Shown: positions 31,501 through 43,669, counted from the first letter of the stretch. The stretch: 64,000 nt of DNA from Blattamonas nauphoetae (GCA_033064195.1 JARBJD010000314.1:19496-83495), one strand, 5' to 3'. Notes: generated by a model from the letters alone, not told the origin. A program made the numbers and translations.

Positions 31501-32158
31501 CAAGCACCTTCTTCTGAAAAGATCAGGACACGATGAAGAGGTTCAGTGTCACATACATGACAGTACCGATTTCATACCATGAATTGGACGGATTCCACAG
31601 ATCAGCCAAAATCAACCACTCACTTTTCGATCATCCTCTATCTGCTGTACCCTTCATAAAAGACACTTTTCATAATCCACATCATCACATACCAAATCCC
31701 TCAGATTCTTGCTGCAATTTTAACGACATAATACATGAAGTTGAAAGATCATTTCCAGTTCGCTTTTTTCCATCTTTTTCTCCAATGGATGCATTTATCT
31801 CTGTTTTTTCACACAGAATTTGCTGTTTACGGTCGTTTACAGTCTTTATTGATCTTTGGACCGGTTTTATCACAAAAAAGTGTGAAAACGTTTCCACAAC
31901 AAAACGCCGCAGTTTCGAGCGTGATCACACTTCAAATCCAGTATTTCACCTTTCATCTGTCTATAGAAAAGCTGAACTTGAATTAGACAGAAATTGATTT
32001 CTTTGGACTATTATTAGTGTTTGGCACAAGAAAGTTCACTCGTACCGAAAAAAGAACTTTGTGAAGTGTCCATACAAATAATGACCTCGTTCGGACCAGT
32101 TGGAATCAGTGGCCAGTCAAGTAGTCCGATAAATCAAGAGTGTGGATTGGGGTTCGAA
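31501..32158. other. Intergenic, AT-rich, no supported gene
   Basis: Lies between the HEAT-like gene and the end of Crinkler/RHS paralogue 2. A plus-strand frame of about 150 codons (31533-31997) is rich in His, Phe and Ser and has no family features. I do not call it a gene. Confidence 0.45.
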
Positions 32159-35100
32159 CTACGGAATGAAATTTTCGGATGGCATGAGTGGAATTGAAGA
32201 TTCGTTTGACTGATCTTTTTTCTTTTTGGATCGTTTTGGACCCCCTTTTTGGACATGACCAGTTCCTGTTGTGGTGGACTGCTTTTTTGGCTCTGTGGGT
32301 TGATCTCTTTTCAGTGCTTTAACAACTGTTGGCTTCTGCTGGGCCAGCATTTCCTCCACTGGTTTCTGTGCTTCTTGTGATTTTTTTGGTGTTGATTTTT
32401 GGACTTCTGGAACGTTGTGTAGGCTGACAAAGTGGTTCTCATTGATGAATCCGATGTTGATTATTGGGAGGTCAGACTCCTCCGGAAACACTAGAGTAGG
32501 CATCGTGTTTGGGTAGTGAACGGCAATTCTTTTCCCAATGACTGTCGACAGGAAACGAAACTCGAATCCCCCGCCCCATTGATAGTCTTTTAGTTGACTC
32601 TTGATGTATTTATCGACTGAAGGAAATTTATCCGATGGTTGAAAGACCTCTTCCAATTCTTTCCTGTTGCTCATCATACGAGTTACCAATTGTGGTCTGA
32701 CGAGAGATACGAAGAAATTCACAGCTTCATCACAGTGTCGGGGATAATCTCGCGCAAGAAGGTTAAGTTGATCCAGATCAGAAGGTGTCAGTTGATCATA
32801 TACTGCATAGAGCCAGCAGTTTCCATCTCCGTGGGGATTCACAACATTCGCATCTCCTAAGCGGCTTTTGAAGAATAGTGTATCGTCTGAATCCTCACTG
32901 GTTTGCGGGAAGTAGGAATACTTGTGAGGTGATGAACCCTCTCTGTTTGGAAAGTTGACGCGTGAACTCGGTAACGTTGATGAAGCTTGGAAGGTCTGAA
33001 TTCTCGTGTCGGCGTTGGAAAGGGCGTCGTACGACCTCGAGTCAGTTTGGTCTGTTCTCTCATCAGCATCACGATGGGAAGTCGTTGTCACTAAAGGGCG
33101 CAGTTCGGTTTTTATCCCATCTAAAGCTTTGACGATTTTCGTGTTGCTTGTGTTCACCAATTTGTGACTGCACATATTAATGATCGTAGAAATCCTGTCA
33201 AACTGGAGCTGGGCATTCATGTGTATGTCGCTTTGGACGCTCGTTTGAATTGGAGGGGTACCAGAAACGGAAGCGTTGTCATTAATCATCTTCCACTTTT
33301 CGTGTGTGCTTATGATATTCTGGATCGCACTTTTCATAGATCTAATAGCGAGTTCCTTCATTTGTTTCTTTTGAGATTTGAATTGTGTTGGCGGCTCGGG
33401 GGGAGAATCCATGTTTCCTTCGATCCGATTGATATAAGCCAATTCACGGAGCAAATAATTCACATCACTCTCATCGCCCGCTTTCCAGGCGATCTGGAAC
33501 TGTAAAGTCAATCCTTCTCTCAACGCCTGAAGAATAGCGTTCCTCGCTTGTGTACTTCGGGATACATTCATTTGTTGCCTGGCAATGATGTGGGCACCTC
33601 CAAAAATGTTCAGATACCATCGTAATTTTGTCACACAATCTTGAACCTGTTTGAAATAGAATTGCAGTGTGTGAAAAGATGGACTCAGGAGGATTGGCAA
33701 GTTGTGCTCTTCCTGATTCCATTGTTTACTTGTGGCGTCGAAGCAGTTTCTAGAAGTCACTAGAACTCTTTCCAGCTCGTCAAATCCATGAGAATTTGTC
33801 GTTGTATCTCTACCGAGAGCTTGCATCAATTCACATTCCACCTCAGCTGTGTCATTCAGTTCCATGTTTTGCTTTGACCAAACTAAAAATGATACTGCGG
33901 CATTGAGATCTCCAGACTGAAGAGAGAGTCGTGATCGCAGAAGGAGTCCTTTCGCCAACAAACACGTCAGACGTGATTTCTCGATCTCGTTTCCACAGTT
34001 TTGGATCCTTTCGATCAGCTCGTTTTCATCTGCCTGAAGTGCATCGCCCATCCTGGTGGGAGGATTCTTGCGATTCAGCCACTGCCAAAAGTATTCGTAT
34101 TCGACGCGTTTGGAGTGGAGATAATCGGTCACTGCCTCCGATCCAACATCGAGAGGGTCAATTCTGGCATTTGCACCAGCAGGAAGCATGAATCGTGTGT
34201 TGTGTGTGCGTTCTGTAACAGTTGTGGTCCCTTCGGTCATTTCAGCTTCATCTGTCTGAAGTGCACCGCTTATCCTGGGGTGAGGATTCATGCAATTCAG
34301 CCATTCCCATAAAGACTCCTCTTCGATCCGTTTGGAACGGAGATGATCTGCCACTTGCTTTGGGTAAAAATTAAGCGGATCAATTATGGCATTTGCACCA
34401 TATGGAAGCATGAATTGTGTGTTGAGCGTGGGATCTGTGATATCAACACTTGGCAAATCAAACTCTAATGATTGGAATGGTTGCTCGCCAAGCGTGATTG
34501 GTCTGTACTGGTATGTACCATCTTGCACATAGCTCAGTTTGAAACGTCCACACCATAGGTCATGTGCTTCGATGATCTCAGACTGATCGTTGAGATATTC
34601 TGACAACGGTTGTGTTGAGATATCATCAGAATTGTCATCATTTGGGTCATCCAGTGCGTGTTTAGGCTGAGGTTGGTTCTGTGTTGTGTTTGTCCCAATT
34701 GTTGATGGCTGCGGAGGGACCGGCAATCGATAGAAATCTGGAGTTCCAGGGATTCCATTCGTGTAAGCAATCTGGACATAAACTTCTCGATGGGGAGGGG
34801 GTCGTATTGTTGGCTGTATTCCTCTGTTCACTTGTTTGTGTTGGAGGACAGATGGATCTGAAACGAAACCAATATTAATATCCTCTTTTATCGGTTCTGG
34901 AAATTGGTCCTCTTTTTTGCCTTTCTTTGGAATGTCTTCTGTTTTGTGTGTCTGAGATTGGTCCGCCTTTTTGCCTTTCTTTGGAATGTCTTCTTTCAGT
35001 TCCTGAGAATGGTCCTGTTCCTGGTCTTTTTCTTCTGATGGCTTAACATGTTGCACGATCTCAATGTGTTTTTCGGTTGACTGAATTCCCGGTTTGTTTA

Positions 35101-37745
35101 CACGTTCCAGATCATCAATCAGTGAGTTGTTCAAATCAATCGTGGGAATTCGACTTTTCATCTCAGCACAACAATGATTCGGAAAGTTGTCAGTAATGAG
35201 TGTTCCACAGAAGGTGCAGCGGACGATTTGTGGATCATAGTTAACTTCCAACTCAATGAATCGAGCCAAGATCGGAGCGGTACTTGCCGTCATTGGAGGA
35301 ATTCTGATGTTTCCAACATGAATCTCCCCTTTTGTTTCGAACTGTGCAATCCAAATGTTCTGCTCTGGGATGAAGTTCTTCAGGTTGTCTTGATTGTTGA
35401 GTTGGAACTTGTGAAATTTTAATGCATCTTTGGGAACGATGAATGACGGAAAGATCTGAACTCGTTTCAAACTGTACTGGGTGGCCAGAATGTAACACCA
35501 TTTCTTCATCAATCGGACACCCTCGTCAGTGATGCCGTGTTGTTTCCCAGTCGTGCCTTGGAGGAAAACGACAGCGAGTGAATGTAAGTGAAATGGAACC
35601 TTCTTGCATCTGAACATCAGAAGGATCGAATCAAACCCTGCATTTGTTTCACCACTTGGAACGAGATGACTGGTGATGACTTCCATTTGATCCGAATTGG
35701 GTTGAAGTTTTCCAATTCCTGAGGCGACGGCTGAAACTTTTTCTTCAAACCCTTTGATTGGAGGTGAAATATCTTCCAGAGCTTCTTTATGAAGACAATG
35801 TTTGAAGAGGAAATCCCATTGTGTGTCATATGCCCGAGCCTCATGTTTGTTGAGAGTTGTTGGATCTGGAATTGTGACAGCTTTAATAACCGACGAAGAT
35901 CTCATTATTTGATAAAGGCTGTATTTCGTTTTGGGGAACGAAATAGGTAACTTGGGACTTTGTTTTTGATGTATTAGTCTGAAAGCTGTCAATTTGAGTC
36001 CTGTCTCGACAGCTCTCAAATAAGTTTCTTCATGTGTGCCAGCGTAGATTATTGTACTCATTTGCTTGTTTACGCGTGAGAACAAGTTGAGCTCCATGGA
36101 TTTGTTCATCTTTTTGGTTGTTCGGTTCTGCACGATTCGGAACGATTGCTTAGTGGCATGTTGTGTAAACCAGTTCATGGGATCAAATTGTGGAGAAGAG
36201 GAGTGGATGTAGCGATGAGGTGTTTTGGCTCCATAGTGATCTCTATTCAACTGAATCTTCTTCTTCGGTGAGGATTTGTGTACAGACTTCCCAGTTTTGA
36301 AGGTGAGTGGATCGAAAAGATGTCTTGGAATCATTCCTTGCTTCTGGATCGACTGTTGTGATATCATCATCTTCAAAGCTGTGTCCTCCATGAAGTTATA
36401 GGGACACGGAATTGCATTGAACATGTGAATCATTTCGGGAAACAAAAATTTGGGCACGTTGAACATCATCGTCGGAGCACTGGTCTCTTTATGTTCAGTT
36501 ATGTTTTCCCATCTTTTCTTGTTTGGAGATGTCAGGAGAACAACATGTTCACCTCGAGGTACTTCCATGCAGCTAAGAATAAAGCTATTAAAAAAGAAAA
36601 ATGAGAAGAAGAGGATAAAGATACTCGTCCACAACATGCCATGTTGTTCCTCGAAGTCGATTCTCCACTTGATTGTTTTTGTTCACAAAGAGTTTGAAGA
36701 AGTGGGGGAAGTGATGGATGCTTGGAACCGTCAATCGTCCGATGCAGTCTGGTGATGAATATACTTCTTTAGGATTATATTTTTGTTTGTTTGATGTTGG
36801 TTGACACATGAAGACGTCGTACGTGTAGCAGAAGGTATCTCTTTCAATGTGAATCGGCGGTTCGTTTCTTCTGTTGATTGTGATGAACGCCTTTCCAATT
36901 GGATCTAATTTTTTGTCTTGAAGTGATTGTTCATCATAATCACAAGGAATCGGAGCTGTTTTATTGGTGATCTTATTCCGATTCCGAAAGATGAACGACG
37001 GTTCACCGTGTCGCGCTATTTTCACTTCCTAAAAAGTGGAAATTGAATAAAATGAACAAACATTCACCCCAAGACTCATGGTCAAAGTGATAAGGGGCAT
37101 TCGAAGCGTAGATTTCCCAATCCCAGGTGTTCCAGTCACGATGTGAAAGATGGCTTTATTAATTCTTGTCGATAAACAAGTTTCTGCGTATCCATTGGAG
37201 TCGAAGAGAATGTGAGAAAACAACGAGTAGGTCGATGGACGAAAGAGAAGATCGATTGGCGGAAGGATAAAATTGTCTTCACGTTGTGAGGTTGAGATAG
37301 ACTTATACATATAATTGGATTTGTTGAATGGCTTCACATGTTCAGTATCTTCTTCAAAATTCGGGATTTCAGTTTGGTGGAGTGGAATGATTGACGAATC
37401 AATGGAAATTTGGATATTTCTGAAGATCATTCGATTCTTGTCTATTTGATCGATTATCTGTTTTTGCACTTCCGTTGCTGACAACTCCAATGCATCGCGT
37501 AAGTCAGAATGTAGTTGATGATATTCTGGAGAACTAAAGTGTTGTCGGTGAGTAGACCACCAGATGTTAAATGAATTCATAAATGTTTTGGTTTCCGACT
37601 TAACCGCACGAGGAAGGGAAGAATAGGCGGATTTAAATTGGTTGAATCGTTTTCGAAGAGACTTTTCTTTGCGGGAGTCCCGAATGCGTTTGTCCAACTT
37701 ACCGAGTTTGGCTAAGGCATTGGAGATGAGGTGAATGTCATCCAT
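32159..37745 (-). CDS. Crinkler/RHS-type P-loop protein with C-terminal OTU cysteine protease, paralogue 2
   Basis: Three exons: 37068-37745, 36625-37028 and 32159-36584, with introns of 39 and 40 nt at the same places as in paralogue 1; product 1835 residues from the ATG at 37745. The P-loop is FHIVTGTPGIGKST (Lys211). VVLLTSPNKKRW and SIQKQGMIPRHLFDP mark the Crinkler/RHS NTPase. CTFCGTLITDNFPNHCC is a probable zinc site, with Lys/Glu repeats (EDIPKKGKK) nearby. Two FWQWLN-type repeats follow. The last 260 residues form an OTU domain: NPHGDGNCWLYAVYDQL with nucleophile Cys1617 and GFINENHFVSLH with His1745, so a deubiquitinase or related thiol protease activity is likely. The tail is Lys/Pro-rich. 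The fusion suggests a nucleotide-controlled protein with a protease output. That control is inference. Confidence 0.75.
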
Positions 37746-37867
37746 CTGATGACTTGGTGTATTGAAAGAACGGATTTGTTTGAAGGGCAGATACGCATTT
37801 TTTGATCCCAAAGAACCCTTTATTTGGTCATTCAAAGCAAGTCATCTCATCTTTCATCGTCTTGACC

Positions 37868-38060
37868 TCAAATGAACCAGAAAGTCGTATCCACCTGAGG
37901 ATATTCAGTCACCGTAGGCTTGCCTGACCGGCCAAAAATGCCGGTCAGTGTCAGTGGCCAATTTTTCAAAGGGTCTGATCTTAGCTTCACAATCGAGGTT
38001 ACGGTGATGGAAGTCTTTCCACATTCTACTTGTCTTCTGGTGGCCTCCATCGCAGTGGTG
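37868..38060 (-). pseudogene. C-terminal gene fragment, beta-rich, unrecognised
   Basis: An open stretch ends with a TGA at 37868-37870 and reads VECGKTSITVTSIVKL, then NWPLTLTGIFGRSG and VDTTFWFI. The alternating hydrophobic pattern looks like beta strands. No start is present: upstream this frame runs antisense to the coiled-coil fragment at 38067. A perfect 8-bp inverted repeat (37925-37932 and 37940-37947, 7-nt loop) lies inside it. Probably a gene end left by rearrangement. Confidence 0.25.
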
Positions 38061-38066
38061 AAATGA

Positions 38067-38309
38067 GCAGTTGAACTCGAACATCTTTCACAAGAATCGA
38101 TCGAACGAAACCGAATTCTTGCTGAAAAGGAGCGCGAAAAGGCGGAAACAAGCAAGATGCTTGAAGAAGAGAAGCTCATCGAAGAAAAACTGAACGAAGA
38201 ATCGCAAACAATCGGTGACACATCTTCAACGACGCAAAGTGAAACTTCCTGTTCTCATCCAGCTGAACTGAAAGATGATACCGAACCGCTGAAGCAGGGT
38301 AACATCTAG
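38067..38309 (+). pseudogene. C-terminal fragment of a Glu/Lys-rich coiled-coil protein
   Basis: Open from after a TGA at 38064, with a GCAG acceptor-like site at its left edge, to a TAG at 38307-38309. It reads ESIERNRILAEKEREKAE, then KMLEEEKLIEEKL, then a Ser/Thr-rich tail ending LKQGNI. There is no ATG in a good position, so it is either a last exon whose upstream exons I cannot see or a relic. The stop codon is part of the first unit of a tandem repeat. Confidence 0.35.
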
Positions 38310-38388
38310 AGACCGACCCCATTCAAGCTAGAGACCGACCCCGATTGCTAGGCGCCGACCCCCGATTGCTAGGCGCCGACCACTATTG
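38306..38388. repeat. Four-unit tandem repeat of about 21 bp
   Basis: Units begin at 38306, 38328, 38348 and 38369, lengths 22, 20, 21 and 20. Each starts CTAG(A/G)(G/C)(A/G)CCGACC. Units 1-2 share CTAGAGACCGACCCC; units 3-4 share CTAGGCGCCGACC. The array starts at the stop codon of the preceding coding fragment, so it may have grown from there. Confidence 0.85.
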
Positions 38389-38519
38389 AATTTCGCTCCT
38401 ATTCACTATTTTCGTTACACTTTTCTGCTAATGTAGTCCAAAATCACATCTATCACCATTTTTTGAACTGTTTCCAAAATTATGGCACGATTTTGTGTCG
38501 AACAGGAAAATCAGAACGA

Positions 38520-41365
38520 TCATGGGTTGATCATTATTATCTCCCCTTCACATACCGTTCCGACAGGCATCTGTGAGTCGCCAGAGGGTTGACATTGGAC
38601 ATCTGTGAGTTCGTATCCAACATTTCGGATGAGACGACGAGCGCGAGTGGTGAATCCGAGAGGGACTGGCTGGAAGAACTGTTTTTTCGGCTCAAAGACG
38701 AGTTGTTGTCGAATTCCGAGTGCAGTGACAGTGACATCACAATATTCTGATGTCTCGTCTTTCATTAAGAGAGGAATTGTCAAATTTTATTCCGCCTCTT
38801 CCTTCGGGAAGAATGAGAAGACAATCTCTGCTATCTGCCCATTCCCGAGAAGGCCTTCCGAAAGGCGAGGTTTGGATCGTTTCATCAAGTACTTCAGTGA
38901 TGCCATCTGTCTGCAGTCTCCAGTTGAGAGGGCTGTGTTCCATGTTTATTACGACAACAGAAAGTTTGTGGAGTGGCTCGGGAAGTGTGGAAATGATACA
39001 GGTCCCGAAAAGCGAGAGTGCGACGATTGATGGAGAGACAAGGAGGAACGCCTTGGGCTGTGATCTGTCGAGAGAGCGCGTTGGTTGTTGTTGTTGACTG
39101 CGATGCGGAAAGGAAGAAGAAAAGAGTGAAGTCGTAGGCGTGAATGTCTGCAATGTACTCCACTTCACACATCAGAATCGAGTTGGGCTGAATACCAAGA
39201 CGATACGCTGTGAGACTCTCGTCCTCTTCGGGTTCCACAGACAGAGTCAGCTTCCGATTGATGCCTTGGTCGTTGTTGTTGCGAGAAAGATTTCGATCAG
39301 TCTCTTGGTATGTCTTTTTCTCTTCCTTCTTCTTTTCGTCTCTTCTCCGATCCTCCCTTCCTCCCCCAGCTGACGGATGACTTGGGAACAATCCTTGGAT
39401 GTTCTTCAATGCTTTCTGCCCCTCCTCCGACTGAAGCAGTGGCTGTGAGAAGGCATCCATCAGAATCGTCTCTGTGTTCGTCCCCACATTCTCAACAAGT
39501 CCTTGCAGGGGCTTCAGATGAGAGTCGAATGCCCCCACTCCGTTCCACTTTCTCTTCTTATCGTCGTCTGTTTCTTCAGTGTACGTTCCAGTGTCAGGGA
39601 TATCTGAGAGTGTCTCGAGTGGTGGCTCGATTGGTGCAGCTCTGCTTCGACTCGGTGTTCTTCCGTCCTTCTTCTCTTCGAGAGGGGCTTTGCTCATTTT
39701 GCGCTCAAGAACTCAACGAACGCCAACAGGGATTGACAATGGAGCGATGGGAGTGATTTCGTTTTCTTCTGTTTCTGTCCGGCGTGCCTGCATGATTTCG
39801 TGTTGAGTGAGCTTCTGAACCCCTTCTGGCATTCCCAGTCCACTTCTCTTTGTATTTCCAGCGCTGTTCATATCCTGTGCATCGGATGTGCATGAAGCAG
39901 AATGCGGAGTAGTTCGTTTGAGGAACATGGGCTGAGGTTTGGTCGAACGTGACGGTGACAGGAACTGTGCCGGAAGGGGGGACAGTGCCCATCTGCGGAG
40001 TGATGAAGAAGCAGTCGCATTTGAGTGTGCGGATATCGGCGGCCTTGATTTTGGTGGATTTTGGGATCGACTGAGATCCCCTCTCACTCCTTGATAAACG
40101 ATCCCTGCATGATCACTGGTCCTGGAGGAATGGCCTCGGGTGGCTTGTCTTCGCAAGCAGCTGACCCGTGAAGGTCAGGGCGATGTCCGAAGAGAATATG
40201 ATGTCGAAGCCAGCCATGGCACCTGGCAGGATGACCTGGGAGACGGACGAGGAGAGAGCGAGTTTGGGATGGTTGATGACGAGGATGGCGAGAACGTTGG
40301 CAGGGATGTCGTTGGAGATGTTGCGAGTGCCGACGGAGATGAGAGAGAGCTCGTTCGGATTGAGTGGGGTTCGTACTTCCTTCTGTTCGATTGTTGTTGT
40401 TGCGTTTGGCTTGTATTGAAGCTTGATCAGTTTCATTGTATCCGACAACTGAGGCCTGAGCTTCGGATTCATGACCACTTCAGACTGCCCCGAGTTGAGA
40501 AGGAAGAGAGGCTCCGACTGCCGTGGAACGAGTGGCTCTGGTGTCTCTCTGACTAGCTGGTCGCTGTCAAGACCGAGGTTGAGATCGTAGAAGGGATGGT
40601 TGTTCGTCTTGTACAGAATGTTCTCCCCTGCGTTGTGGTTGGCTGTCCGGACGAAGCCTGTGTTGAAAGCTTTCTTTAAGTCTCGTTCCAGTCGAGAGGC
40701 TGTCACAAAATCGTTGTCCATCTTCTTGTGCTTCTGCTTCTCCTCTATTTGTTGTAGAATCACATTCGCCTGCGCGTTGTTGTCTCCCATGCTCGTCGCT
40801 GAGAGATAGTTCAACGACGCGTTTTTGTGGTTGCTGACTGTTTGTTGTCTTTGACGTGCCTTGAGTGAGTGCCTGTTGGAGATTGACCGGCGAGCTGGAG
40901 AGCGAGCGAGAACGAGCATTGTGATCGACAAAGTTTGGTTTTTGGATGAAGTCATCTCGTGAGCGCAGTGTTCCAGGAGCCATTCCCGTCCGCTTCTGGA
41001 AATCAAACAGATTGGAGACAGTGACCCTGCCTGTGAGGACGAGGCTGGTCTTCGCCATCGCCTTTCGTCTCCGAATGAGTGTTTGGTTGGATGAAGGATC
41101 GTCTGCAGCTGCAACCAGTTTCTTTGTTTCAGATGGATCGCCAGATGAGGACATTGCAATAGGAGGGTTGGTCATCTCTTCGACAATGTCAGAAGCGGGG
41201 ATTGGCGTGAGTGTGTTTCCTCACACGTGGATGGGGATGACTTTGGCACCTGACGACAGACTCATCTTGAGTGTTGTCTCGTGCACTCCGAGCTGGGATG
41301 GTTTATAAGTCACCAGGACTTCGAGTGGCTTCTTCGGATACAGCTTGCCGGACGAGGAGTGACTG
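38520..41365 (-). pseudogene. MSP/ASH-domain ciliary protein (CFAP47/HYDIN-like), frame-disrupted C-terminal part
   Basis: Minus-strand coding signal runs through about 2.8 kb in several frames. Recognisable MSP/ASH-type beta-sandwich wording includes PLEVLVTYKPSQLGVHETTL, MGTVPPSGTVPVTVTFDQTS, YRLGIQPNSILMCEVEYIAD, LHKLSVVVINMEHSPLNWRL and PVPLGFTTRARRLIRNVGYE. Such repeats build axonemal proteins like CFAP47, CFAP65 and HYDIN. Disruptions: an in-frame TGA between IHV and GNTLTP, frame steps near 40850, 40110, 39710 and 39040, and one near 38785 inside an A/T run. It begins inside a domain at about 41365, so the N-terminal part is missing. Alternatives: more introns than I can place, or residual sequencing indels. 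The low-complexity linkers (about 40600-41150 and 39200-39700) suit a large scaffold. Confidence 0.5.
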
Positions 41366-41369
41366 TGAA

Positions 41370-43652
41370 AAGAGAAACTTTGCCGAAGAGTGCGAGTCGA
41401 ACCTGTCGTCGCTCTCTGAATCGCTGCTGGCCACTCTGAACCACATCAACAGCCAACCCAACACACTCCCCTGGGAAGTGGAAGACTCGGACTTGCTTCT
41501 TGTGAGCTATCTGGGGACAACAATCACTCAGCGCTTGTTCGTCTCACTCACGCCGTTCAACGCGGTTGGGCATGTTGCGTCCTTTGCGCTCTCTGCGGCT
41601 TCGGAAGGACAGAACTCTTCGCTGTTCCTGGCGAATCTTGCTGAGCCTGTTATCAACGTGCCGACAGTGCTGATGGAGTGGCTGAAGAGGATGATCCAGG
41701 AATACTACGTCGAGGATGGGAAGAAGATTTCGATTGCAGTGGTTGTGAATATTATGGACGTGTTTGTACTTGAGGTGGGAATTTGTGTTGTGATGGGAGT
41801 TGTGACTGGATGGACGATGATGGAGCCTCACAAATGATGAGAGGGAGTGAATTTGTTGCTGTTGTCGCTGGGACGAACAAAGATCTTCAAACAAACAATC
41901 TCGCTTTTGGGAGCAGAAAACGAGACAGAGACGATTGTTACGAAATGGGAGAAGGAAGGAGAGAAGCAAGAGCAGGAAGGGAGCAAGACGTTCCACTTTG
42001 TGAGTGATGAGGACGAAGAGGAAGAAGAAGAGGTGAAATATGTGGAAGAGCCATTTCGAGTGACGATGATCGCTCACAGTGTGGTGACAGGAGGCGAGTT
42101 CAAGCTGAGGGATCTGCTGGACCCACACCCCCTCCCTCCTCGTCCACCTGCAGCGGAGTACGACATCATCACATTTGTTGTGGTTGGTGATGCGAATGTG
42201 ATCCCAAAACGGGTGATTCGGCAGTTGCGGAAGAAACGAGGAGTGAAGATGGAGCGAAAGGCGATGGGGGAACAGAACGGGTGGGAGAATGGGGACGAAG
42301 TGGAGATGGTGGATTTTGGGTGTCTGAGAGATCTTCGGCGACGAAAGAAGAGAACAGTGCAATCAACGCACACGACTGAAGAGACTTCGATGATAAACCC
42401 GTTCCCGTTGTCGCCAGACAACTCACTGCCCGACTTTCATCGACCGTCGCTTCATAAACAACCCAGCTCGACTGCAGTTCTTCCGCAGCAGTTCGCGAAT
42501 GCGATGTCGATGCCGTTTCCTTTGTTCGTGGCGAGGAGTGAGTCCACTCTGCCGCTGGCTTGTCAACTGGAATCCTCTCCCCCACTCCCTTTCTCAACAC
42601 GAGAACACCTTTCTCGTTTTAACTCCATCTCATCTCCGCATCTGTCCTTCTACACTCACACACTCCCACAACTCTCGTCGTCTCCTCTGAACGGCTCATC
42701 TGGTTCGCCGAAAATGCAGCCCAGCCCGTAGAAGAATCTTGGCCTGAATCGCTACGGATCAACGTCGCTGTTGTCAGTTGTGGAATCGGAGGATATGGGG
42801 AACAAATCGGGGATGACACAACTGGACGTGAATGCGTTCACACTGCTCTCTCCACACAAACAGTCGTACCCTTCTTTGCACACTCTCACACAGAGTTCTG
42901 TTCAGTCTGAACCGAAAGTGGCTCAGCGTCGAAAACTGATGGAAAAGGAAGCGGAGTCGGAAAGGGAGATGGAGGAGAAGGGGATTGTGCGAGATGCGCT
43001 TGCCGACGAAATGTGGACAAAGAATCTGGAGGAATCGATTGAGACAATTGGTGAGAACATCAAAACGTTCAAAACAGAATTGTTCCCATCACTTTGTGTG
43101 CTGGCTGTGTTGATGATGGTGCTGCTGACTGCTCTTCTCGTGCTGGGTGCTCTCTTCGTTCCGCTGACACTGCCAACCCTGACAAAGCGGCAGGGTTCGT
43201 TGATGATATGGACAAACACGATGCTGCAGTTCTACCAGTCAACACTGTTCCTTCTGCAGCTGACGACGCGCTCTGTGGAGACGCAGGTTGATATGGAAGA
43301 GCCAAAGAATCCCGACGTTATGTCGTCGTCTGTGGTTTCCGACTTCTCGCACACGTCGACGGATGCTTCTGTGCTGCACAGTCTGTTTCTTTCGTCTGCA
43401 TGACTCTTCACGACTCAGTACACACATGTGATGAATGGATCATCGGAACGAACAGATTGGGAATCATACTGGAAACTGCACGCTGATCTGTCCCGTGCCA
43501 ACCCAAAGATCGACCAACGAGCACTGTCGTTCGTATCTGACAATGGAGTGGGAGTAAATTCTTGCGTGCTGGAAGACGGGACTCAATGCCCTCGTGATCG
43601 CTACGCGTCGGACTTTGGGGGAGAGGGACTGTCGGGGATTGTGGGGCGATGA
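41370..43652 (+). pseudogene. Large membrane-protein-like gene with in-frame stops
   Basis: One plus-strand frame stays coding-like for about 2.3 kb. It is broken only by stops: TGA TGA at 41835-41840, TAG at 42729, TGA at 43401, and a final TGA at 43650. It begins ESNLSSLSESLLATLNHINS and has hydrophobic stretches (ISIAVVVNIMDVFVLEVGIC; LFPSLCVLAVLMMVLLTALL) with a Ser/Pro-rich, Glu-rich middle (about 41990-42700). All stops could derive from CGA or CAG by C to T change. It starts abruptly beside the truncated MSP gene. It resembles large multi-pass proteins of metamonads, but I cannot name a family. Stop-codon readthrough or sequence error are alternatives to a dead gene. Confidence 0.45.
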
Positions 43653-43669
43653 GAGGGGATGGTAGAGAG

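Noticed and set aside
31533-31997. Plus-strand frame of 154 codons
   Set aside because: Composition follows the AT-rich background. It has no recognisable motif or conserved neighbour logic.
38300-38390. CRISPR-like array
   Set aside because: Units are tandem and contiguous with no spacers, in a eukaryotic genome.
41544-42600. Minus-strand His/Pro/Ser-rich frames
   Set aside because: They are antisense to the plus-strand membrane-like gene, whose frame is coding-like for more than 2 kb.
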